A DNA stretch of 64,000 nucleotides, taken from the NCBI RefSeq assembly GCF_004359215.1, contig NC_090626.1, positions 739,777-803,776 on the forward strand, written 5' to 3'. This stretch comes from Bremia lactucae. Taxonomy: Eukaryota; Oomycota; Peronosporomycetes; Peronosporales; Peronosporaceae. Every line of letters begins with the position of its first letter. Position 1 is the stretch's first letter. The translations under genes were made by a program, and so were the position numbers. Below, one piece after another: positions 43,795 through 54,144 of this stretch. The notes under the pieces are model-generated. The model was not told the origin of the DNA. It did no database searches and worked only from the letters and a program-made list of their open reading frames with translations.

Positions 43795-45021
43795 TTACAC
43801 CGGAACGGTCGAGGGCATCGCCAAAGCCTGATGGTTTCGAGCCAAAGCCTTGTTGTCTCGGAACATAGTCTGATTCTCTTGAACCAGACGATCCACTCTT
43901 TCCTTCAAGGAAGAGATCTTCTGACGAGCTGTCACCAGCTCGTTTTGAAGGGACTGACATGTCCTCTTGTTCGCCATTTGTTCAGTCGCAACCTGCGCAC
44001 AATTTTTCATATGGTCACGAAACACATTGTCGACAGTCACCGCTAACTCGCTGCGATGGGCTCGCTCGTGATCAAGATCCTCCTTTAGATAATAAGAGGA
44101 GTGGTCCAATCACGATGTTGATTCGGGCTCGTCAAATGAGTCGATCCCGATTCCCCCCCCTCCACATCCGTTGACAAATTCGAGTGATGAGAAGCATTTT
44201 CATGTTGAAAGCTTCTTGAACCGCCGTGAGGTAAAGGGGGTTCGAACGAGTCATCTCGTTCGTTGGCGAGGGTATCCACCCTCGCATGATAGTTAGGAAC
44301 CTCGTTCCCAACTGATGTTGGACGGGTCTCGTCTTGCAGTACGATGAGAACATCCGCCTCGACAGAGAGTCCATCAAGAACGAACGTTTCCCGCGCTCGT
44401 AATAGTATTGAAGGTTCTCAATCCCTTGATGCATCTTGTTAGATGAGCGTCCTCAAATGAGAATCTTTAAGGGAATATTTCTTTGCTCTCTACCTCAAGC
44501 TTTGGGGTACATGCTTCTTTAGAGGCATGACCTGCCCCTTTAAAACAGCATTGACATGAGTCCCCCCACGAAAGGCAAGGAATTCCTGCCTGTCTAGACA
44601 AACGTTGTAGCTTATAGTGTGCACCGACTACGGTCCGTTTCTCGAACCGTTCACGGAGAGCATTTAGCTTGTCAGGCCTATGTTTTGCATATTGAGCACA
44701 AAGGCTGTCCAAGCTTGGAGCAAAGGTTTGCATCCTTCCCCCGCATAGAAGAGTACTACCGATGCCGATAAAGAATTCCGTCTCATTCTCACCAGTGAAG
44801 CCTGGCTGAGTCAAATAACGGAATGTGATATCGATCGTTGTCATACCAGACCAACGAATTAGGTTATTCTTCGAGGGGAAACTATGTCTATTTTCAGGAG
44901 CGAGCCGCAACGTTTTGCGATTCCTCTCTTGATGGCGCATGTTAACGTTAACTTGGCCCTTGAAGCAATCCCTAGAATCACTCCTTTCCTGGCGTATGCA
45001 AACTAGCACCACCAGTAACAC
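43795..45021 (-). pseudogene. antisense ORF (copy C)
   Basis: Frame 44467-45021 (184 codons) has PENRHSFPSKNNLIRW, YLTQPGFTGENETEFF, LNALRERFEKRTVVGAHYKL, RLSRQAGIPC and a Cys-rich end (CLSWGDSCQCCFKGAGH). It then continues through short frames (44132-44434, GIENLQYYYERGKRSF) to the coiled coil at 43795-44109 (LEDLDHERAHR-like start, NELVTARQKISSLKERVDRL). The first and last pieces share a frame; the middle needs frameshifts. No family is recognised. The Cys/His end could bind zinc. Confidence 0.62.
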
Positions 45022-45604
45022 TCTTCCCTACAGATCACTTAGTTTCTAGTGACGTATACTTAGTCACCAGAGTGATCATCGCCCACGAAGTCACCATCCG
45101 ATGACTCCCCACCAAACTCGTCATCACCTCTTAGGTTGTCACATTAGAAACCAAAGGTTTAACGGACTCGTCCTTAGGTGATCCGGCGGCATTTACAGTA
45201 GCCACTGAGTCGGGCGGTGCCGGTGACTTGGTCCAGTCACCTACAATTGGTGTAGCAGGTGACTTGTCACCGTCACCTGCAATTATATTATCAGATGACA
45301 TATCTCAGTCACCTTCAATTGGGGTAGGAGGTTACGTATTCCACACAGTCGACGCATTAGCGTCTACTTAAACATTTGCAATACTAACAGCTGCACTAAT
45401 CCGTGCAGCTGCCAGCTTTGCGGCCTCACGGGCCACGCGCACAGACTTGTTTGTCGCCATGTTGATCTCGGTCAAAATCAATAAGGCAAATAATAACGGT
45501 ATTTTGATTAAAATCAATAATGCAAAATTACACGGAAAGACATAATAGTATTTCCGGTCACCCTACATCAGTCGCAATAGTGACTGTTAGTTAAGGTGGG
45601 GTGA

Positions 45605-46086
45605 TGAAATGGGGTGTCTCGTTTCATAGGTATTATTTCCTATAAGAGGAAATAAACAAAGAAATACGAAATTATATCTTCATTAATTTTAACTTAAATA
45701 GTACTCATATTACCAAATTTGGTAATTGATACAATAAAACATTAGGTCTATTGATCGGTTGATTTAAGTCTAAATCAGTCCAGTCAATCATTATAAGACA
45801 AGGATAGTGTGGATCGCAAGGACGCGACATCCTTAGTTAAATATTAATATAATACGTTCAGAAGTAGATAGATGATCGTTACTTAGGAAACTAAATACAT
45901 TAATACAGCTTTACTATTCTCTATTGATAAGCCTTAGTCTAGACCTGTAAGCTAAAGACCCTAAGATCCATAGAAACCTTCCTCTGTAACTTTGTGTACG
46001 TGTAATTTCGAGGCATCTCACCTACATTGTAATCAGTGTAAGGTTAACTAGTACTGATCAGTACTATTGAAAGGTGCCCCGTTACA
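45605..46086 (+). repeat. gypsy LTR, family 2 (3' LTR of copy C)
   Basis: 482 bp starting TGAAATGGGG and ending CCCCGTTACA. It is the most complete family 2 copy and the reference for the solo LTR at 27258 and the pieces at 30467, 40177 and 52266. The internal element beside it carries the same antisense frame as family 1 copy A. Confidence 0.88.
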
Positions 46087-46955
46087 CAAGTGGTGGGTCT
46101 AATTACTTCACTTGTGTGGGGCAACTTTCATTGCGAATAGGTGCGAATCCAGCGTGGGAAATGCGTCGTCTGTGTACGTGCTACATGTGATGCTCACTCA
46201 CAGGCTTCACCACCGAGCTAAGAAGTTGTCATCACCACTTTTGTTGTTCTGTTAGGATCATGGCAGGGGTATGGCCATTTCCATATGTTTCGATCCAAAC
46301 AAGGAGATTTTCTCTCTCTTGTCCTCATATGTCTCAACACTGACAACAAGAGGGCAAGCCTTAGGCTCCTGATCAGGTACAGGAATTTACCGAGTTGCAT
46401 AAATGCTGCTAAGTGGTCCGATATAGAAAGATTCATGTTGCAGAAAGGCTTTAAGCCTTGCAACAAGAACCTTTGGGCCCTGAAAAGGATGTGATCTCTA
46501 CGATCCAGCCCAAACAAATTTGTAAGGTTATCAAACGCTACGCGTTTCACCCCTAAAAGTTTGAGAAATGGATCTATGTCAGCAGACGCTCGGACTTATA
46601 AAGACTCAGGCGTAGATTGGCGAATCGGACTTAATTCATTAAGATTATACGAAAAACTAAACTTTAATTAAAATTTAAAATGTGGAACCTTACCTTAATT
46701 CCACCAGATCTCTATCTGGTGGCTACTACTCGTATTTCGTATCACCTACATAAAAATGGGATTGTTTTAGCCAATCAGAAGCCTTACTTATTGCGCTCCG
46801 CATATTTTTTTTCACGATAAAAAAACATCGTTTTGAATCGGGCTGGGTCAAGTTGATCTACTCTCCATATCCTTCTTTTTGACTTGTAAACAAGCGGGTC
46901 CTACGAATTATTATCAATCACAATACATTCTCTATATCACACTCAATTTCTACTT
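46087..46955. other. unassigned sequence between LTR and MULE
   Basis: ORF 46218-46550 (minus, 110 codons) has no motif I recognise. The rest is AT-rich. No MULE terminal inverted repeat could be placed here. Confidence 0.45.
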
Positions 46956-47530
46956 TCTTCCTTGTCAGGCTGTTCTACAATGCTTCCACCACACCACCCA
47001 ATGCATCCTTTCCCAGCACAATGGCCCTGACGGATGCAGCTCGCGAATTCGCTCATGCAGAAGGATATGCTGTGTCTACCCTAAATTCCGACAAAAAGAA
47101 GATTATTTTGTAATGCGATCGACGTGGTACCTACCTGCAAAGGGCAGCAACATGACTTGAGTTGCCGCGAAACTCTGCGAGCCGATTGACTAATTGCCCG
47201 TTTCGTCTATCAGGGCGTCTACCAAGCGATAACAGCTTGCAACTGCGAACTTTTCATAGGGAACATAATCATGAACCTTCAGACAACATAAGTAGTCATC
47301 CGACTGCCTGACGCTTTCAATCAGAGCAAAATTTGTTAGTACAAAAACTTCTTAAGGCTGGGATTGCGCCGAAAGAAATTGTCACAACCCTACGCCAAAT
47401 AGATCCCAGCACAAAAGCAATAGGAAGGACAATCTACAACGAGCGCCAGCGGTGCGAGCAGAAGAGCTTCGCAATCGTACACCACTGGACGCTCTATTTG
47501 ACATTCTGCATCATGCAGAGTGGGTTTATA

Positions 47531-47567
47531 GGTGTGAAAGATGATTATCATCATCTTTTCACACCTA
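47531..47567. repeat. 15-bp hairpin inside MULE transposase
   Basis: GGTGTGAAAGATGAT and ATCATCTTTTCACACC pair with one bulged base around a 4-6 nt loop. Confidence 0.75.
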
Positions 47568-47612
47568 TTCTATGCCAGCCAAAAATCTGTGGAACTCCTT
47601 TACAGACATCCA

Positions 47613-47666
47613 TACGCTTTGGTGGCGGACTGCACCTAGATAGGTGCAGTCCACCACCAAAGCGTA
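47613..47666. repeat. 26-bp near-perfect palindrome inside MULE transposase
   Basis: Arms 47613-47638 and 47641-47666 are reverse complements with one mismatch and a 2-nt centre. They replace the expected transposase core between the IYN and EREADY motifs. Confidence 0.85.
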
Positions 47667-48779
47667 AGGATATCTGTGATCGATTCATAATGCCGGATCC
47701 TCCATATCACTGGTGTCACAAGCTTCAACACTTCCTCCCAATTGCTATTGCTTTCATCAGGCATGAACGTGAAGCGGACTACCTTTGGGCTCTCGATCAA
47801 CTGCCACAGACAATCACAACAGACCGAGAATTTGCCCTAAAGAATGCCCTGAAATAACATTTCCCACCTCAACCCATCTTCTATGCGTTTAACATATTTA
47901 AAAAAACGCTCTAGCAAATTGTCGTAAGTTTTTTGGACCTGGGGATGACTGGAATAAATTCGTGAAGAGTCGGACAGATGTAATCTATTCGAAATCAGAG
48001 GAAGTGTAAATCAATCTCATGATAAGCATGCACTCAACATATACTGCACTGCCTAACATGCTGGCCTATCCGGATACCACCTGTCTGACACATAAAAATT
48101 AATTTATTTACGCATACACCAGGAATTGCATGCATTTTGGCCACGTCACATCATCGAGAGCTGAAGGGCTTCATCATATGTTAAAGAGCTACATAAGTGT
48201 TCCGGAAAAAACTTGGGTGATGTACAAACTCGCGTAGCTCATGCTGCTTAAGCCCAGATTGAAAATCTTGGTGTTTAGCTGTCGTAGGAGCGAATGCAAG
48301 TCATGCACAAACACAGAAAATCCCTTTCTTTGCTGTAGTGCGCCGCATTTCAATATACGCACTAGGAAAATGCTTTGAGCTATGAGTTATCTGAAGATCC
48401 TACCAATGCCACCATAACCTGTTCAGTTGCGTGTAATTCAAGAATGGAATACCCTGTCAGCATCAAATAATCTGCTTTTCTAAGAAGTGGCCGCCCTCTC
48501 ACTGTTAAGAGTTTCCACCATTAATGGCGCTTGGATGCAGCTGCGCCTGCAGCCATGCCTGAAGTGGGTAGACAAAATGTTGCCACCATATTAGAGGCTG
48601 TCAAAGAACGTTACAACATGGTGGAGTATCGCCATCAAGAAACCATTATGGGAACAGCTACGATAAATTGCAGTCTGGATGATATGGCTCCAAGAATTCT
48701 GTCCCTTAGCGTACTCGTGGTCGCTCAACTGGATCTAGACCGTCACAAAAAATAATAATGTGCATCAATCATCAAGGCA

Positions 48780-49030
48780 ACGAGATCCATCTGAATTTGA
48801 GTTTGTTCAAGTAGCGGATTGCTCGAAACTTTGCATACAATCAGGTCAAAATGCACGCAGGTGCCCCATCGCTCAATCTCTGGCTCTTTTAAATAAGTCC
48901 TTTTATCCATCTGAATTTGAGATTGTATAAGCAGCAATTCGTTGAAGACTTTGCAGTATTTGCAGGAATAAGGGTCACAATGCACGCAGGTGCCCTTAAC
49001 GCCGAATATCTGGCTCTTAAATAAGTATTT
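48780..49030 (+). repeat. 125-bp tandem repeat of a MULE zinc-knuckle tail
   Basis: Two units start at about 48780 and 48906, each with ATCCATCTGAATTTGAG. Each encodes PSEFE(F/I)VQ followed by a C-x2-C..GxNARRCP knuckle and an ALLNK/LLNK-like end, in decayed form. The second unit keeps the knuckle better (GHNARRCP). It probably marks the C-terminus of the MULE. Confidence 0.75.
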
Positions 49031-49054
49031 TTTATCCACTTCATCAACTTGCCA

Positions 49055-49259
49055 TTCCACCCCAGCATTTGTTATTTCCACCCGTCATTATTTTTTCCAC
49101 CCGTCATTATTTTTTCCACCCCTTATTTGTCTTTTTCCGCCCATATAAATAAATATGCGAAGCGTTATACATAATGCTTCTGATTGGCTAATCGGAATCA
49201 AGTTGGCAGCGACGGTATTTTTTTGCATGGGGTGGAAATAACGAAATGGTGGGGTGGAA
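49055..49259. repeat. foldback repeat with TTCCACCC motifs
   Basis: Left arm 49055-49083 and right arm 49229-49259 are inverted repeats, about 26 of 29 matching. The left side also has three copies of a TTCCACCCGTCATTATTTT-type unit. It may be a MITE or the right terminal inverted repeat region of the adjacent MULE. Confidence 0.7.
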
Positions 49260-49277
49260 ATAACATTCCCCTTTATT

Positions 49278-50087
49278 TATTATCTAAGTTCTTAATAGCA
49301 AAAGGTGTGTTGTGAATTGTACACTTCAACCGAAGTATGCCCCATTACAATTTTATATTCCGTTGCATGGTTGCTACTCTGGCAAATTGCAGTGCACAAT
49401 TTCGATTTGGCACAGCCATAAAAAATATGGTTTTCGGCACTTCATATGGTACGGATTCTTTATTCGATCAGGAGAATGATACTATGAATTCTGTAGGCTC
49501 TTATTTCCTCGATTTTTCGTTCCAAGTTGCTTAATTCTTCATGGAAGGTCCTGTCGCTGCGGATGCGCTCTTTGAGCAATAGTAATCAGGCAGCAAATAA
49601 TAGGTGGGCGCGAGTGGGCTTTAATATATGCCCCGTCATGATTATTTAGTCCCCTTAAAAGTCTTGGCCCGCAAACGCTTGATTACTTACGCCATGAGCT
49701 ATTTAGTGCTTGTACGTGCGCAAATAGCCCATGCTTTAGTAGGGTTGGCAATTGAGACCGTGAATGAGTCTAGCTAGTATCATGCATCTTTTTGTGAAGA
49801 TGCTCAGACTTGGAAAATGATTTTTATGACACTATCGCGTTAGAAGCTCAGCTATTTAAAATGAGACTTGTCGAACGCAAATCGTGTATAAGATTTATAA
49901 AAAGCCTTCCCATCTGGGAGGTTACCGGCATGACTCTTCCGTCTCGTGGAACAAGACGAGTATATTTTCACCGACCTTTCGACGGGCGTGTACACGTCGA
50001 TAGCGGCGAGTATGCTAACATCATACGTTTCAATTGAGAAATATTAAATAACAATACTCAGATTTGTGACTATTTTTGAATAACGAC
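49278..50087. other. unassigned sequence
   Basis: ORFs 49337-49534 and 49810-50037 (plus; the latter opens at TTG) show no known domain. AT-rich; no repeat of the other elements was recognised. Confidence 0.45.
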
Positions 50088-50089
50088 TA

Positions 50090-51821
50090 CAGTATAACCT
50101 GTCTAAATTAATAATGTTGGGACGCCCTTTCCTGATAAATTTAAAAAGTTTAGAATTTTAGACAGGTGTAGTATCCCACAGATAAATTAATTATTTCGCT
50201 TTTTTGGAGGGATGTGGTTATAAAAGAAAGGCCTCTCCCACAATCCCCAAGAAGAACTCAGCAGCGCATCAACAATGCCTCTGGGAGGAGCACGCCACAA
50301 TGACGGACGATGTCCGTGTGGCTCTCTGCAAACATTACACATAGAATCCCGCACTGATCTAGGCACAGCTTGTCAATTGACTTCAGGACAAATATCAGCT
50401 GGGGGTCAGCCAGGCGACGGTCTCCAGCACGCCGAAGAAGAAGGCAGACCATCTTCGACTTTCAGAAGACAGCAGTAATGTATTCACTGATGGAATCAGC
50501 TCTGCTGGCTTGGTTTAATGCCCATTCGGATCGTATCAGTCTTAGCGGAGACGTTGCCCGTGAACATGCAGAGCGGATTTTGGACCTTCTTTGTCCAGGA
50601 CATGAACTATTTCAGCTTTCCAACGGATGGCTGGAATCCTATATAGCTCTGAATGGAATCCGCGCCTATCGCAGTTCGGAGAGAGCGGCGCGATGGACAT
50701 GGTTGATGAGGAGGATGCGCTTTCTCCCTTATGCGAGGTCCTCAATTAGTATAAATGGAAGAATATCTACAACATGGGTGAGACTGGCTTGTTCTATCGG
50801 ATGCAGGTAAGCACTCTGCGAAGGACACCAAATTTTGTTATCTGGTGGCTAATGCAACTCTTCTGTTTCAAGCTGACACTTCGCTTGCAACAGGGAGCTG
50901 AAGGGGTGAAAGCAAACAAGGAATAAATGTGACTGTCTACTGCAATGGTGATGGGTCCGACAGAGGCCCCTATGGATCATTGGCACTACGCCACTTCTCG
51001 CTGCTCCCGCCATGTCAATCTCCAGAACCTTGGCTATCAGTATCGCAGCAACAAGAAGGCCTAGATAACACAAATTATCATCTTGGAGTGACTGAGGGAC
51101 TTCGATGGGAGAATGGCAAACCGCAAGGTGCTGCTGATCCTGGACAACTGCAGTGCACACGTCCTGCTTGCTGATCTGTCGCAGCGAATCGCAATTCGCA
51201 ACACGACAATCTACTATATTTCGCCCAACATGACGTCGAAGCTTCAGCCGTGCGACCAGGGTATCCTACGCAACCTCAAAGCCTACTAGGCGCAGCTTCT
51301 CCCGTATGCTCCTTCAGGATCTCGACAATGGTGTCGTTGAGCCGGCAAAGATAAACATCTTTCATGCTATCTAGGTGTCAGTCTCAACTTGGTCTAACGA
51401 TGTCCGCATTGAGACCATCCATAACTGTTACCGGCATTGCAACATCCGGTCAGAACCAGCTGATGCTGCACCAGTCCTAGAGGAGCAGTGCCTTGACAAT
51501 GAAGTCATGGTGGAGATGGAACATCAGATTAGACGCTTCAGGTATCCTATCGTGATGAACATCCGCAACCTGCTAGACTATCCTACCGAGCGGATCACAT
51601 CATACATTCCAGACGTGGATGAAATCATTGAGGACCACCTCCCGACTCAGCCTGAGGACGAGCAGGAATCGCTGTCGTAGATGCTCAGAAAGCACTCGAG
51701 TTGCTTGAGACAATCTGGCTGCAACAGGATGGCGGCGCGCTGGGTTTTCTCAAGTCCGTACAGCAGATGAAGGACAGCGTTGGAGCAATCCGCACAAACC
51801 AAATCGCTCAGCCTGACATAC
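50090..51821 (+). pseudogene. pogo-family transposase and left terminus
   Basis: The left end reads TA then CAGTATAACCTGTCTAAA (50088-50107), a pogo/Tigger-like terminal repeat with TA target site. An inverted copy of this motif lies at about 50150-50172. The transposase is in pieces. The helix-turn-helix region (VNWLQDKYQLGVSQATVSS) is near 50375, MGETGLFYRMQ near 50775 (first acidic motif, Asp replaced in context), YRSNKKA near 51045, KVLLILDNCSAHVLL near 51125 (second Asp), and SPNMTSKLQPCDQGILRNLKAY near 51225 ending with the third Asp. The C-terminal tail ends at about 51826 against a gypsy LTR. Many stops. Confidence 0.87.
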
Positions 51822-52265
51822 TGTAACGGGGCACTACGACTTGAACTGCTTCAGTACAAGTCCATTTCGCACTGCCTCAGTTGCAAGTGGTGCCCTACAT
51901 TATTTCACGTACACTAGTACGTGCAGAGGAAGACTTCTCTTTAAGGCAACTAACTTAAAGAGGGTTAAATGAAAACTGTATTAATATAAGTAAGTATCTC
52001 TTCTATCTATCTTGTAAATGCAAACCTAATTATAATCTAATACTAAACATGTAATTGAATTCTTATCTTTATCTTATCTGTAACTCTTTGATTGCCTCTA
52101 CAGCTGATTAGTCTGCGGAATAAATAGATATAATGGTCTATACCTATTTATAGATAAGAATCCTGAACATTACTATATAAAGTAATATCCTCCAAATATT
52201 ATCTACCTTTTCGATAATATATTAATTAACAACCTTTAAGTGTTAATTTCATGAAACCCGTTACA
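51822..52265 (-). repeat. gypsy LTR, family 1, isolated
   Basis: Starts TGTAACGGGG and ends CCGTTACA, matching 40560-41001, with a short deletion before its last bases. No internal element adjoins and flanks do not form a clear target duplication. Confidence 0.85.
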
Positions 52266-52510
52266 ATTATGGCTTTAGAATAGGGAAAAAGTAAAACTGT
52301 TATAATGTATTAAGCTCCTGCGTAACAATCTTTTATCTACAACTGACTTTATTACATTAATAATAAACTATGTATGGCGCCTACTTGCGCACTGTGTCTT
52401 AAAACACTTGGCAGCGTTGATTTACACCTTAATCAACAATCAATAGCACTATTGGACTAGAATTCAGTTTTTATGATAGACTTAAGTACCTTTTAATGGG
52501 TGTGTAACAT
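52266..52510 (-). repeat. gypsy LTR fragment, family 2
   Basis: TATGGCTTTAGAATAGGG and the following 200 bp match the middle of LTR family 2 (compare 40325-40440 and 28800-28990). It adjoins the family 1 LTR directly, so one probably inserted in or recombined with the other. Confidence 0.65.
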
Positions 52511-52851
52511 TAGGGCATTAGCGTTAACATAGAGCCACTGTATAACTTCCATCGACATAATTTATTTTTAAGGTTTGGAATTTATTGCATAAGTTTTAAA
52601 ATGTCAGCAACTAAATCTTTTTTTCCATACTTTATTGATGGGCTCATTCAGGTTTTTATTCTTATGATAATGTTCAAACTTATCACATTCAAAATTACTC
52701 TGTAACATTTCGGAATCGGAAGAGTCATGCTTGAGTTGGGATTTAGTGAAAAAAGCATGCATCCAACTTAGTACCCTCAAAGACAAATTTGCTCGCTTAA
52801 CCCAATCGTATTAAGAATAAATTACTTATCAGATTACTTTTCAATTACCAT

Positions 52852-53937
52852 ATGAGTTTTCTACCCATGCTACGTCATGCGGGGCGGGAGTGGAGCGTTT
52901 TCATGCGGCAACCCGTGCTTCCACGCCACAGTAAGCAAGTTCACTCATGGCTGCGACATGTGACGCTCCTACGTGCGCTTCTATTTGCCTGCGCTGTCTT
53001 CCTATGCTGGGGATACACTCAGCTACTCGTGCGTTATGGCAGTATTTCTCCCATAGCCACAGTGCTCTTCACCACCGCGTACAATGGCCGGTCAGTCTCG
53101 GATGTACCGCCCCCATCACCCCCGTGGCGCCCTCCCTTCCGCGTCGTCGTGTCCCTCACCACGACGCCAAATCGACTAAAGAATGTCATGGACAGTGTCC
53201 GCTCTCTTTTAACGCAACATTTAATTCCGGATCAGATTTACGTAAACATCCCGATAGGACCTATGAAACGGCATCCTGACAAATTGTATGACGATACTAA
53301 GATCCCGTCAGAATTAATACAACTTTATCCTCGCGTAAGGGTCCATCGGTGTGTCGATGATGGACCCGCCACGAAGTTACTAGGTGCATTGCGGCAAGAA
53401 ACGAATGCATCGACACTAATTGTCACGCTAGACGACGACTTTGTTTATCCTCCAGCGCTCGTGGCTTCTCTAGCGTGGGAAGCAGTCGCCAAACCCGAGG
53501 ACGCATTGGGCGTGTGTGGATGGGGCATGTTGCCAATGTGGCATCGAGTGGGCGTCGTGCCAGCGTATGTGCCGTACTTTATGCGTCCAAATGGACGCTA
53601 CGTGGACATATTACAGGCGTGTTGTGGCAATGCGTATCGACGTGGGTTTTTCACGGACATCGAGGCCCTTGCGGACATTCCGTCCATCTGTGTGACGGTC
53701 GATGACGTGTGGATTGCGGGGTATTTGCGGACAATAGAGCACCGAAAGAGTGCCGTCATTAGCAAGCGATTGGATCCAGTGGATCCACAGTGGAAGAAAG
53801 ACGAAGCCCGGTCGTCGGAGCGACAGATGACGCTCTCGAGCTTTAACCACGAGAAAATGGTCCATTACAAGTGTGTGCAGGCTTTGGAGGAGAAATTCCA
53901 ACACAAATGGATTCGTAATTATGAAGCGCAAACCTAA
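52852..53937 (+). CDS. type II membrane glycosyltransferase, GT-A/GT2-like
   Basis: The 361-residue protein likely transfers a sugar from an activated donor in the Golgi lumen. A short cytosolic N-terminus with several Arg is followed by a membrane segment at about residues 38-60 (LLRALLFACAVFLCWGYTQLLV end to end) and then a lumenal domain. VVVSLTTTPNRLKNVMDSV (from about 101) is the first Rossmann-like strand of the GT-A fold. DDD at 194-196 in VTLDDDFVYPP is the metal-binding DXD. VDDVWIAGYL near 285 may hold the catalytic acid. No specific donor or acceptor can be named. Start at the first ATG; single exon. Converges on Sec13. Confidence 0.82.
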   Translation: MSFLPMLRHAGREWSVFMRQPVLPRHSKQVHSWLRHVTLLRALLFACAVFLCWGYTQLLVRYGSISPIATVLFTTAYNGRSVSDVPPPSPPWRPPFRVVVSLTTTPNRLKNVMDSVRSLLTQHLIPDQIYVNIPIGPMKRHPDKLYDDTKIPSELIQLYPRVRVHRCVDDGPATKLLGALRQETNASTLIVTLDDDFVYPPALVASLAWEAVAKPEDALGVCGWGMLPMWHRVGVVPAYVPYFMRPNGRYVDILQACCGNAYRRGFFTDIEALADIPSICVTVDDVWIAGYLRTIEHRKSAVISKRLDPVDPQWKKDEARSSERQMTLSSFNHEKMVHYKCVQALEEKFQHKWIRNYEAQT

Positions 53938-54144
53938 CGTATAGCATACTGCTACCGACGTGGGCATGATACCGTATAAAAAAAGAAATAAAAAGCAACT
54001 TCAGCGTGTATGTTTTGCAGGTTCCGTGTTTCTCGTCCTAGTTGCCATTGTGAATCGCACCTGCTTCGTCTACAGAGGAAATTTGACTACAACCACAAAC
54101 TTCAATCAGCACTTTTTTTCCGATGGCAATACAATCTATTGTAT

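Larger units (their letters stand above)
43236..46086 (+). mobile_element. gypsy fragment, 3' part (copy C)
   Basis: Begins with the sequence matching copy A near 889 (GACTCGCACGAGCAAAA) and continues through the integrase tail (YVGYLW region near 43750), linker and chromodomain (about 44200-44400, with VRWRGYPPS and a stop after HDS) to the LTR at 45605-46086. The antisense frame lies on minus at 43795-45021. Confidence 0.8.
46960..48770 (+). pseudogene. MULE transposase with FAR1-like N-terminus, broken
   Basis: An N-terminal frame near 47015-47100 reads AREFAHAEGYAVSTLNSDKKK, like a FAR1-type DNA-binding start. Then LRTFHREHNHEP-like sequence near 47250 precedes ORF 47333-47857. That ORF has LLKAGIAPKEIVTTLRQIDP and AIGRTIYNERQRC, then a disrupted core, then IAIAFIRHEREADYLWALDQ and TTDREFALKNAL, the MULE catalytic Asp region. 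Two palindromes interrupt the core. Later frames to 48770 are fragmentary. Confidence 0.8.

Noticed and set aside
46218..46550. A 110-codon minus-strand protein gene
   Set aside because: No recognisable domain, and repeats flank it on both sides. Kept only as unassigned sequence.
48780..49120. CRISPR-like spaced repeats
   Set aside because: There are two long coding units and three short T-rich repeats in a eukaryotic transposon; spacing and content do not fit.
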